This document shows, one piece after another, positions 54,665 to 62,265 of a stretch of DNA of 64,000 bases. A program made the position numbers and the translations under genes. The stretch's first letter is position 1. Each line of letters opens with the position of its first letter. This DNA is from Pricia mediterranea (lineage in GTDB: Bacteria > Bacteroidota > Bacteroidia > Flavobacteriales > Flavobacteriaceae): assembly GCF_032248455.1 (NCBI RefSeq), contig NZ_JAVTTP010000001.1:2912501-2976500 (forward strand), given 5' to 3'. The notes under the pieces are model-generated. The model saw nothing but the letters and a program-made list of their open reading frames with translations, was not told the DNA's origin and did no database searches.

Positions 54665-55120
54665 TTGAAAAATATACTATTCATTATAGCGCTCATTTTT
54701 TACACTAATGCCGGGGCGCAAACGCAGCAACTCGACGGTCAAGGACCGGCCTTGGCCGATGGCGAAACCGTTCCTTTCGCGGTAGTGCATCACGTCCCTA
54801 TTTTTCCGGGATGTGAAGAAGCAGGGAACAAAAGGGACTGCTTTAGGAATAGCCTGCAACTGCACATCAGCAAGAATTTTAGATATCCAAAAGAGGCAGA
54901 GCGAAAAGAGATTGAAGGCATGATCTCCGTTTTGTTTACGATTAGTAAGACGGGTGCCATAGAAAATATAATGACAAAGGGCTCCCATCAATTGCTTGAA
55001 GACGAAGTGAGGCGTATCATAACGCTGTTGCCCACGATGAAACCTGGAAATCATAAGGGTGAATTGGTCAATGTGCCATTTGCGCTACCCATTAGATTTG
55101 ACCTGTGCAAAGCAAGTTAA
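54665..55120 (+). CDS. Secreted protein with a single TonB-C domain
   Basis: 151 residues from a TTG start four bases after the M56 stop, with a signal peptide (IIALIFYTNAGAQ). The single module repeats the pattern of the M56 C-terminus: VPIFPGCEEAGNKRDCF, FRYPKEA, MISVLFTISKTG and a terminal PFALPIRF. There is no transmembrane anchor after cleavage and no Pro-rich linker, so it is not a classical energy-transducing TonB. It is probably part of the bla-type operon. Confidence 0.85.
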   Translation: MKNILFIIALIFYTNAGAQTQQLDGQGPALADGETVPFAVVHHVPIFPGCEEAGNKRDCFRNSLQLHISKNFRYPKEAERKEIEGMISVLFTISKTGAIENIMTKGSHQLLEDEVRRIITLLPTMKPGNHKGELVNVPFALPIRFDLCKAS

Positions 55121-55174
55121 AGTTGTCCGTGCTGTGATGATATACGCTTAACTTATAGCAAACTAACGCTAATC

Positions 55175-55540
55175 ATGAAAAAAATATTCGTTGTTTTCCC
55201 CGCCTATTTGGGCGATAAGCAGATTATCTTCATCATTGACGGTAAGGCCATCAGTTATGCCGAAAGCTTTATGGGATATATCGAAGGCTATGAGCTGGCC
55301 ACGATCGTGGGCCAACCTACCGCCGGTACCAATGGCAATGTGAACTCCTTCAATCTTCCCGGGGGCTATGGAATCACATGGACGGGAATGAAAGTGGTCA
55401 AACACGATGGCTCACAACATCACGGTATCGGCATACAACCCGACGTGTATGTTAACAAAACGGTGGACGGAATCGGTTTGGGTAAGGACGGGTTTCTGGA
55501 AAAGGCCATCGAGCTAACCAAAAGCAAACAACCTGAATAG
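55175..55540 (+). pseudogene. S41 peptidase remnant (C-terminal part only)
   Basis: 121 codons that match only the end of the S41 (tricorn/CtpA-like) catalytic core: IIFIIDGKAISYAESFMGYI, IVGQPTAGTNGNVNSFNLPG, GITWTGMKVVKHDGSQHHGI and PDVYVNKTVDG. Full S41 proteins of this kind exceed 400 residues and have PDZ and N-terminal domains, all missing. An ATG opens the fragment, and it abuts the TPR gene by 1 bp, so expression of a short product cannot be ruled out. Confidence 0.65.
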
Positions 55541-55541
55541 C

Positions 55542-56747
55542 ATGAAGCAGATGGTTTTTGCTTGCTTGATGAGCACCGATATTGCAAACCGCTATTTGGA
55601 CTTACAAAAATTGGTTTTTTTATTTCTATGTACACTGCTGTCAGGGCACGAGGTATCGGCCCAGCCCGATAATGGTGTGATGGCCGACAGCCTCTACGCC
55701 ACCGGAAACTATACCAAGGCCATCAATGTTTATGCGGAAGAGGGTTCCGTGGCCGCGGCTTTACAGATTGCAAGGGCGTACAGTGCCATTGGCCACTACG
55801 AAAAAGCGATCGTACAATACCGCAGTGTGGTCGATCGGGAACCCGATGCCCAGGTGGCGGCGTTCGAGCTCGGCAAGCTGCTCTTACGAACAAATAAGTA
55901 CGAAGAGGCCCGAAAACGCTTTGCGCATTTGGTCGAAAGCGACCGTGATAATCCCGAATACCACTACTATTTGGGGGAGGCGTTTCGGGAATTGGATCAA
56001 CCTGCCAGCAGTCTGGTGTCCTTTAAAGAGGCAATCGAAATAGACAGTACCCACTTGCGCAGCCTCTTTCGATTGGGCAAATACTTTACGATACAACAGG
56101 AAAGGGATCAAGCTCTGCAATATGTGGATGCCGGACTCTGGTTCTACGAACAAGATGTGTCCTTCATCAACCTTAAGGCCCTGATTCTCTTCAACGATAA
56201 CCAATACGAAAAAGCCATTCCCTGGTTCGAGCAGGTGCTGGAACTTGGGGAAACCCAGCCCTATGTCTATGAAAAATTGGCATTTTGCTACTACAAAAGT
56301 TGGGAATTCGAAAGGGCCAAGGAAACCTATCGCACCCTAATTGCCCTCGACGATTCGAACTCCGACGCCTATTTCGGCCTGGGCGAAACCTACCGAAGGA
56401 ACAAACAGCCCGACAGCGCCGAAATCTACATCAAAAAGGCGATGGACGTGCAGCGGCCGGTCTTTGCGGAGGGTTATAGCGCACTGGCAGGTTTGGCGCG
56501 GGATCGAAACGATTTGAAGTCCGCCTTGGAATATTACAAAATGGCACATAAAGAAACCCCATCCGACCAAATGATATACTTCAACATCTGCACCTTGGCC
56601 GATCAGCTGTACAAAGACCCGAAAACCAAATTAAAGTACTACGAAAGCTTTATCATGCAGTTCGGAAAAACAAGTCCCTATACCTCAAAAATAGCCACCC
56701 GACGAATTGAGGAACTTAGGGAGGCGATTCATTTTAGGGATAACTAG
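55542..56747 (+). CDS. Exported TPR-repeat protein
   Basis: 401 residues. A hydrophobic export segment (LVFLFLCTLLSGHEVSAQ) lies at about 24-41; the first ATG leaves a long n-region, and an ATG ten codons in is an alternative start. At least seven tetratricopeptide units follow (YSAIGHYEKAIVQYRSV; YYLGEAFRELDQPASSLVSF; LCYYKSWEFERAKETYRTL-like; YFGLGETYRRNKQPDSA). It is a periplasmic scaffold protein, perhaps serving the M56/TonB-C proteins next to it. Confidence 0.87.
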   Translation: MKQMVFACLMSTDIANRYLDLQKLVFLFLCTLLSGHEVSAQPDNGVMADSLYATGNYTKAINVYAEEGSVAAALQIARAYSAIGHYEKAIVQYRSVVDREPDAQVAAFELGKLLLRTNKYEEARKRFAHLVESDRDNPEYHYYLGEAFRELDQPASSLVSFKEAIEIDSTHLRSLFRLGKYFTIQQERDQALQYVDAGLWFYEQDVSFINLKALILFNDNQYEKAIPWFEQVLELGETQPYVYEKLAFCYYKSWEFERAKETYRTLIALDDSNSDAYFGLGETYRRNKQPDSAEIYIKKAMDVQRPVFAEGYSALAGLARDRNDLKSALEYYKMAHKETPSDQMIYFNICTLADQLYKDPKTKLKYYESFIMQFGKTSPYTSKIATRRIEELREAIHFRDN

Positions 56748-56831
56748 CGGGACTTACAAACCGCCCTCTTTTCCTACATTTCGTCGTTAATCCGTCAAAA
56801 AATCGTAATTTCCGCCCAATAAATCAAGGTA

Positions 56832-57302
56832 ATGCGGAAGCTTCCCATCTTATTTTTGCTATGCCTATTGACCGCCTGTAACGGCCCGGCCAAACGGGAG
56901 AAAAAAATGCAAGAATTGGTGGACCGAGAAATGAAGTCCATCGATTGGGAAGATGTGGACCAATATCCATTGTTCGCCGATTGTGACGAACTGGCCGACA
57001 AACCGGAACAGAAACGGTGCTTTATGGAGACCCTGCTCCGCCATTTTTCCCAGACCCTTCAGGAATCCAACCTAGTGTTGGAAGAAGATATAAAAGATAC
57101 GTTGTTTGTAGATTTTAGAATGGAGGATACGGGCGCCATCACCTTGATAAACATCAAAAACGACGAGCAGATCAAGAACCAGCTGCCCGATTTTCGAAAG
57201 CATATCGAAAAAAGCCTGGACAGCCTGCCGAAAATCGAACCGGCCCTGAAACGCGGCATCCCGGTCAGCGCGAAATTTCGGATACCTATTGTGTTGCAGT
57301 AA
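56832..57302 (+). CDS. Lipoprotein with a divergent TonB-C-like module
   Basis: 156 residues with lipobox CLLTAC (Cys16). The mature protein reads PLFADCDELADKPEQKRCF, LRHFSQTLQ, DTLFVDFRMEDTGAIT and ends KFRIPIVL. This has the same order as the TonB-C modules upstream (FPGCE, CF, FRYP, FTI..G, PITFKL) but is more diverged. It appears to be a fourth member of the local family, lipid-anchored instead of membrane-fused. Confidence 0.75.
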   Translation: MRKLPILFLLCLLTACNGPAKREKKMQELVDREMKSIDWEDVDQYPLFADCDELADKPEQKRCFMETLLRHFSQTLQESNLVLEEDIKDTLFVDFRMEDTGAITLINIKNDEQIKNQLPDFRKHIEKSLDSLPKIEPALKRGIPVSAKFRIPIVLQ

Positions 57303-57397
57303 CTTGATTCAAAATGTGCCGATTTGAAAATTTGAAATAAAATTTTACGTGATTTTAGGGGTGGCCTGCGGCCGTTAAAATCCTTTTGCCAGCAATC

Positions 57398-57502
57398 GTT
57401 TAAGGTTCAATCATATTTAAGCAGTGTTCAAGGTTTAAGGTTAAATATGCGCTCTGACCCTGAACCTTGAACAGCCACGAAGTAGCGATTAAACCTTAAA
57501 CC
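57398..57502. repeat. Cluster of AAGGTTTAAGG-type direct and inverted repeats
   Basis: GTTTAAGGTTCAA (57398-57410), TGTTCAAGGTT (57425-57435) with its perfect partner AACCTTGAACA (57463-57473), and GGTTTAAGGTT (57432-57442) with its perfect partner AACCTTAAACC (57492-57502). The units overlap, so alternative hairpins are possible. They fill the 294-bp gap between the lipoprotein gene and ruvC. Confidence 0.65.
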
Positions 57503-57596
57503 AAACGGGATAGATGGTCTATGTAAACAATCAAATCCTAAACCAAGCAGGCTCTTTCGTTAAACAGACCATAACTCTTTTAACCAACAACTTCTT

Positions 57597-58151
57597 TTGA
57601 GCAACGAAAAAATCATACTCGGCATCGATCCCGGCACCACCATCATGGGCTTCGGCTTGATCAAGGTGGTCGATAAAAAAATGGTGTTCCTTCAAATGAA
57701 CGAACTCCTTCTGAGCAAGTACAAAGACCCCTACACAAAACTGAAGCTCATTTTCGAGCGTACGGTCGATTTGATCGATAAATACCATCCCGATGAAATC
57801 GCCATAGAGGCCACATTTTACGGGAAGAACGTACAGTCCATGCTCAAATTGGGCCGCGCTCAAGGCGTCGCCATGGCAGCGGGACTATCAAGACAGGTTC
57901 CCATTACCGAGTATCTACCAAAAAAAATCAAGATGGCCATCACGGGCAACGGCAACGCCAGCAAGGAACAGGTCGCCAAGATGCTACAAAGCACCTTGGG
58001 ACTAAAATCCCTTCCCAAAAACTTGGACAGTACGGACGGACTCGCCGCGGCGGTCTGCCACTTTTACAACCAGGGCCGTATCTCGACGGGAAAGAGCTAC
58101 TCCGGCTGGGAGGCGTTCGTGAAGCAGAACGATTCCAGAATCAAAAAGTGA
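57597..58151 (+). CDS. ruvC: Holliday junction resolvase RuvC
   Basis: 184 residues from a TTG start. The catalytic acids are visible: Asp11 in LGIDPGTTIMGFG, Glu in IAIEATFYG and the Asp of STDGLAAAVCHF. KNVQSMLKLGRAQGV is the conserved DNA-binding helix. RuvC cuts four-way junctions brought by RuvAB. The ruvA and ruvB genes are not adjacent. Confidence 0.95.
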   Translation: MSNEKIILGIDPGTTIMGFGLIKVVDKKMVFLQMNELLLSKYKDPYTKLKLIFERTVDLIDKYHPDEIAIEATFYGKNVQSMLKLGRAQGVAMAAGLSRQVPITEYLPKKIKMAITGNGNASKEQVAKMLQSTLGLKSLPKNLDSTDGLAAAVCHFYNQGRISTGKSYSGWEAFVKQNDSRIKK

Positions 58152-58248
58152 AGCGAACATCATTTTTTTAGCGAATGCCATACCATTTATATTTCGATAA
58201 TGTAATTGGTACATTTACACATTGATATACTGATACATTTATAGAACA

Positions 58249-59385
58249 ATGTCCGGCATCTACATCCATATCCCCTTCTGCAAGCAGGCCTGTCACTACT
58301 GCGACTTCCATTTTTCCACTTCCATGGGAAAAAAGGAGGAGATGGTTTCCGCGTTGAAGAATGAGTTGAGGTTGCGGAAGGATGAGTTCGCCAACGAGCT
58401 TGTCGAAACCATCTATTTCGGGGGAGGAACGCCAAGTGTGCTTACTTTGGATGAATTACAGGCCATCATCGGCGCGGTTTTCGCCCATTACGACGTATCG
58501 GATACCCCCGAGATTACCTTGGAGGCCAATCCCGATGACCTGTCCCCCGAAAAAGTCGCTGCCTTGGGCGAATCTCTGGTCAACCGCCTTAGTATCGGGG
58601 TCCAATCCTTTTTTGAGACGGACCTAAAACTGATGAACCGCGCCCATAATGCCCAAGAGGCCGAAGCCTGCATCCGAGCCGCCAAAAAACACTTCGACAA
58701 CATATCCATCGACCTTATTTATGGTATTCCCGATATGTCGAACGCACGTTGGAAGCAAAATATCGAGAAGGCATTGTCCCTACAGGTACCCCATATTTCG
58801 AGCTATGCGCTGACCGTGGAGCCCAACACCGCCTTGGCCCATTTTATCAAAAAGGGGGTCGTAAAGAACGTGGACGATGCCGTGGCGGAAGAACATTTTC
58901 ACATCCTTTCGGAAACCTTGGAAGCGGCGGGATACGAGAGCTATGAGATATCCAATTTCGGCATGCCGGGCTATTTTTCCCGAAACAATACGGCCTATTG
59001 GCAGCAGAAGAAGTACATTGGTATCGGGCCCTCGGCGCACTCCTATGACGGGCAGCGCAGGGGCTGGAACATCAACAACAATCCCAAATATTTGAAAGCG
59101 ATAGCGGAAGGCGTACTCCCCATGGAAACGGAAGTGCTATCGACCACCGACCGATACAACGAGTACGTCATGACCGGACTGCGGACCATGTGGGGCGTTT
59201 CTATGGATAAAATTACATCGGATCATGGGGAAATATATCGCGAGTATCTCCTGCGACAGGCCGAAAAACATCTGCAGGAACAACTTTTGTTTTTGGATGG
59301 CGACCTCTTGCTGACCACCAAAAAAGGACGCTTTTTAGCTGATGGGATCGCAAGTAATCTGTTTATGCTAAATTTGGGTCAGTAA
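58249..59385 (+). CDS. hemW: Radical SAM heme chaperone HemW
   Basis: 378 residues. The radical SAM cluster motif is Cys11-x3-Cys15-x2-Cys18 in IPFCKQACHYCDF, the HemW form with an extra aromatic context; YFGGGTPS, ANPDDL and RLSIGVQSF follow. HemW proteins insert heme into respiratory enzymes and lack coproporphyrinogen dehydrogenase activity. Two TACATTTA elements occur just upstream, but no promoter was assigned. A repeat element starts right after the stop. Confidence 0.93.
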   Translation: MSGIYIHIPFCKQACHYCDFHFSTSMGKKEEMVSALKNELRLRKDEFANELVETIYFGGGTPSVLTLDELQAIIGAVFAHYDVSDTPEITLEANPDDLSPEKVAALGESLVNRLSIGVQSFFETDLKLMNRAHNAQEAEACIRAAKKHFDNISIDLIYGIPDMSNARWKQNIEKALSLQVPHISSYALTVEPNTALAHFIKKGVVKNVDDAVAEEHFHILSETLEAAGYESYEISNFGMPGYFSRNNTAYWQQKKYIGIGPSAHSYDGQRRGWNINNNPKYLKAIAEGVLPMETEVLSTTDRYNEYVMTGLRTMWGVSMDKITSDHGEIYREYLLRQAEKHLQEQLLFLDGDLLLTTKKGRFLADGIASNLFMLNLGQ

Positions 59386-59446
59386 TTGCGAGGAGCGGCT
59401 GGAAAGGTTGAACCTCGTATCAGCGTTAACGCGACGCTGCAATCTG
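59386..59446. repeat. REP-like element, copy 1
   Basis: TTGCGAGGAGCG (59386-59397) and GCGACGCTGCAATCT (59431-59445) bracket about 33 variable bases. The same two blocks, in the same order and spacing, occur at 61265-61323. It sits between hemW and the cyclase gene. Confidence 0.65.
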
Positions 59447-59516
59447 TTTAAAACGCTACAATGCTCAACAGATATCCGCGCAATGCTTGTAATTATGATT
59501 TTAAATAGCATTTTCT

Positions 59517-60278
59517 ATGAAAACTTCCATACAATATGATGGTGAAAGTTTCCAAATCGATCTCTCACTTCCTCTCGACATCTCCATCCCCCTCCGCGGC
59601 GAAGAACAGAACGTAGCTGCCTGGGGACTGCCGCATCCAAAAATAACACCCCATCGTGATGGGGACTTCATTGGGAAGGTATCCGAAGGGGCATCCGTCA
59701 ATTTCAACGATATTGCCTTCAATCCCCATGCGCACGGCACCCATACCGAATGTGTGGGGCATATCACGGAGGAATTCCATTCCGTCAACCAAAACCTGGA
59801 CCGATTTTTCTTTTTGGCGGAACTGATATCCGTGGCGCCCGAACTGCAAAACGACGAATGGGTACTATCGAAACATATTTTGGAGGTGGCCCTGAAGAAG
59901 GCGCGATCGACCGAGATTTCTGCGTTAGTGATCAGGACCCTGCCGAACGACCGCAGTAAGTTGACTCGGCAGTATTCCGGTACCAATCCCCCCTATTTGT
60001 TGGAAGAGGCCGCCGCCTATCTTTTGGAAATTGGGGTCGAACACCTCTTGATCGACCTGCCCTCCATAGACCGTGAAAACGATAACGGGGCCCTTAGGGC
60101 CCATAAAGCATTTTGGAATTTCGACGGTACCTTGCGCAAACAGGCCACGATCACCGAACTGATTTACGTTCCTGACGGTATTACGGACGGACCCTACCTC
60201 TTAAACCTACAGGTCGCAGCCTTCGAGAACGATGCCAGCCCCAGCCGACCGGTTCTATATCAAATTTCGGAGGAATGA
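59517..60278 (+). CDS. Cyclase-family metal-dependent hydrolase (KynB-like)
   Basis: 253 residues with the cyclase/kynurenine-formamidase motif HAHGTHTECVGHI, which carries the metal-binding His and acid residues. RTLPNDRS and LLIDLPSIDRENDNG follow in the core. Bacterial KynB members hydrolyse N-formyl-kynurenine, but no other kyn gene is nearby, so the substrate is uncertain. Its stop overlaps the ATG of the DUF4260 gene. Confidence 0.85.
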   Translation: MKTSIQYDGESFQIDLSLPLDISIPLRGEEQNVAAWGLPHPKITPHRDGDFIGKVSEGASVNFNDIAFNPHAHGTHTECVGHITEEFHSVNQNLDRFFFLAELISVAPELQNDEWVLSKHILEVALKKARSTEISALVIRTLPNDRSKLTRQYSGTNPPYLLEEAAAYLLEIGVEHLLIDLPSIDRENDNGALRAHKAFWNFDGTLRKQATITELIYVPDGITDGPYLLNLQVAAFENDASPSRPVLYQISEE

Positions 60279-60634
60279 AAGCCCTATTAAAGCTTGAAGA
60301 GATATTAATGTTCGTCTTAGGGATATACCTATTTGGGATGTTAGATTATGCATGGTGGTGGTTTTTGGTTTTGATCCTGGCACCCGATATCGGGATGATC
60401 GGCTATCTGTTCGGAAATAAAATCGGAGCGGTCGGTTATAACCTTTTTCATCATAAAGGGGTGGCCATCGCCGTGTACCTTTTAGGAAATTATCTTTCGT
60501 TACCTTTATGGCAATTGACAGGAATCATCTTATTTTCGCATTCCGCAATGGACCGGGTTTTTGGTTATGGCCTTAAATACGACAAAGGATTTGCCTTTAC
60601 ACACTTGGGCAAAATAAGAACGAAAGATGGATAG
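60275..60634 (+). CDS. DUF4260 membrane protein
   Basis: 119 residues with three to four membrane helices. Conserved DUF4260 text is present: LEEILMFVLGIYLF, APDIGMIGYLFGNKIGA, YNLFHHKGVAI and HSAMDRVFGYGLKY. Function unknown. It overlaps the genes on both sides, which indicates translational coupling. Confidence 0.88.
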   Translation: MKALLKLEEILMFVLGIYLFGMLDYAWWWFLVLILAPDIGMIGYLFGNKIGAVGYNLFHHKGVAIAVYLLGNYLSLPLWQLTGIILFSHSAMDRVFGYGLKYDKGFAFTHLGKIRTKDG

Positions 60635-61250
60635 TGTTTTCGACATATTTCTTGGCTTGGCACTCGGTGCGATTGTTACGTATTGGGTCTATACCTTGCT
60701 CCGAAAGAAAAAAAGCAAGGAGATCACCGAACACCAGTCCACCGTACTGTTGGACAAAATTCGTAGCGTCTGCAAGCTGGTGACCGTAGAGGGCGATTTT
60801 GCCGAGATCTACAGGTACGAGAATATCAAGGAATATTTTATGAGCTTGGTGGGCAGTAAAAAAAAGGCGTTGCTGATTATCAATGCCAAGGTACAGATTG
60901 GCTATGACTTGAAGAAAGTGAAGCTGACGGCCGATACCGAAAGTAAGAAGATCATAATGCGGAAGTTTCCCCGACCCGAGATATTGTCCATTGAACCCGA
61001 AATCCAGTTTTATGATATCCGAAGCGGGATGTTCAATTTTTTTTCCTCGGATGATCTGACCCTGCTGAACAAGGAGGCCAAGCAGCACATCCGAGAAAAA
61101 GTGCCCGAAAGCGATTTGATGGAAACCGCTGGCAAGGAAGTCCTACAGGCTGTCTTACTTATCGAAAATATTGTGGAGACCATTGGTTGGAAGTTGGACT
61201 ATTCGGCGCTGGAGATTACGGAGGAACAAAAGCAGCTAATAGAAAAGTAA
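60627..61250 (+). CDS. DUF4230 protein, membrane-anchored
   Basis: 207 residues. An N-terminal anchor (FDIFLGLALGAIVTYWVYTL) precedes the DUF4230 domain (LLDKIRSVCKLVTVEGDF, KALLIINAKVQIGYDLKK, IMRKFPRPEILSIEPEI). The family is common in Bacteroidota and uncharacterised. It starts inside the end of the DUF4260 gene. Confidence 0.88.
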   Translation: MDSVFDIFLGLALGAIVTYWVYTLLRKKKSKEITEHQSTVLLDKIRSVCKLVTVEGDFAEIYRYENIKEYFMSLVGSKKKALLIINAKVQIGYDLKKVKLTADTESKKIIMRKFPRPEILSIEPEIQFYDIRSGMFNFFSSDDLTLLNKEAKQHIREKVPESDLMETAGKEVLQAVLLIENIVETIGWKLDYSALEITEEQKQLIEK

Positions 61251-61264
61251 TTAAGAACAGGCAG

Positions 61265-61323
61265 TTGCGAGGAGCGCGCAAAGATCTAAAAATTAGAACA
61301 AGGTGAGCGCGACGTTGCAATCT
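61265..61323. repeat. REP-like element, copy 2
   Basis: TTGCGAGGAGCG (61265-61276) and GCGACGTTGCAATCT (61309-61323) match copy 1 at 59386-59446, with different sequence between the blocks. It lies between the DUF4230 gene and the Dabb-like gene. Confidence 0.65.
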
Positions 61324-61386
61324 TTCGAGCTTTCTAAAAGGTTTGCCAAATGGGTTCGCCTCGCTCGCAAATACAAACACAAAACT

Positions 61387-61821
61387 ATGAGAACTTTTAA
61401 AATTGCCGTATTATTTTTAACCTTTTCCATAGCGACCTACGGCCAAACAGAAACAGATTCCCACGAAAGCGGGAATGACAAAAAAAGTACAGTACAAATG
61501 AAAGAATTCGACCCCAATTTTGCCCATACCGTTTATTTTTGGCTGAAAAATCCCGATAGTGAAGAAGACCGGACGGCCTTCGAAACATCCCTGAAACGGT
61601 TTTTGGACCATTCGGCCTACGCCAAGACCCGCTTTATCGGAAAACCGCCCCGAGCTAGCCGCGATGTGGTCGATGGGTCGTTCACCTATTCGCTGATCGT
61701 CACTTTTGAGTCCGCCGAGGCGCAGCAGGAATATCAGATCGAACCCCCTCATAAACGCTTCGTAGAGGAATCCGAGAAGTTATGGGAGAAGGTGATCGTG
61801 TACGACTCGCAGGGAATATGA
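61387..61821 (+). CDS. Secreted Dabb-like (stress-responsive A/B barrel) protein
   Basis: 144 residues from the ATG at 61387, which opens a signal peptide (FKIAVLFLTFSIATYGQ); the frame upstream runs through a repeat element and is not coding. The domain begins HTVYFWLKNPDSEEDR and continues with SYSLIVTFESAEAQQEYQ-like text (YSLIVTFESAEAQQEYQ), typical of Dabb ferredoxin-like folds. Function unknown. Its stop overlaps the next start (ATGA). Confidence 0.82.
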   Translation: MRTFKIAVLFLTFSIATYGQTETDSHESGNDKKSTVQMKEFDPNFAHTVYFWLKNPDSEEDRTAFETSLKRFLDHSAYAKTRFIGKPPRASRDVVDGSFTYSLIVTFESAEAQQEYQIEPPHKRFVEESEKLWEKVIVYDSQGI

Positions 61822-62177
61822 ACATAGAGGAATTCCGAAACTACTGTCTTTCCAAAAAGGGCGTGACGGAACAACTGCCTTTCGGTCCCGATGCCTTGGT
61901 CTTTAAGGTTATGGGCAAGATGTTCGCGTTAAGCGCGTTGGAAAGGCTTCCTCCCCAGGTCAATTTGAAATGTGATCCCGAACGGGCCATTTCACTCCGG
62001 GAAGAGCACGATGGCGATATTGTTCCCGGGTACCATATGAGCAAGACACATTGGAACACCCTTTATCTCGATCATCTTTCGCCCAAGCTGATTGTCGAAC
62101 TGGTCGACCATTCCTATGATTTGGTCGTCGCCAAGCTGACGCAAAGAGCCAAGAGGGAGTTGGACGCAATTGATTAA
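61818..62177 (+). CDS. MmcQ/YjbR family protein
   Basis: 119 residues from the ATG at 61818 that overlaps the preceding stop. Conserved MmcQ/YjbR parts are FRNYCLSKKGVTEQLPFG, KVMGKMFAL, NLKCDPERAISLRE, GYHMSKTHWNTLYLD and LVDHSYDLVVAKL. The fold resembles the double-wing DNA-binding CyaY-like proteins. Function unknown. Confidence 0.9.
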   Translation: MNIEEFRNYCLSKKGVTEQLPFGPDALVFKVMGKMFALSALERLPPQVNLKCDPERAISLREEHDGDIVPGYHMSKTHWNTLYLDHLSPKLIVELVDHSYDLVVAKLTQRAKRELDAID

Positions 62178-62232
62178 GGGGCCGTAGGCTTGATCGCAAA
62201 ACTAAACACTATAGGGGCTACGACGGAAACCT

Positions 62233-62240
62233 TATCTTTG
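62233..62240 (+). promoter_or_regulatory. Candidate -7 element before mutS-like gene
   Basis: TATCTTTG matches TAnnTTTG exactly and lies 25 bp before the ATG at 62266. No TTG at the usual distance is present, so only the -7 box can be called. Confidence 0.4.
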
Positions 62241-62265
62241 CGCCTCATTAATTTCGAATCCCCGA

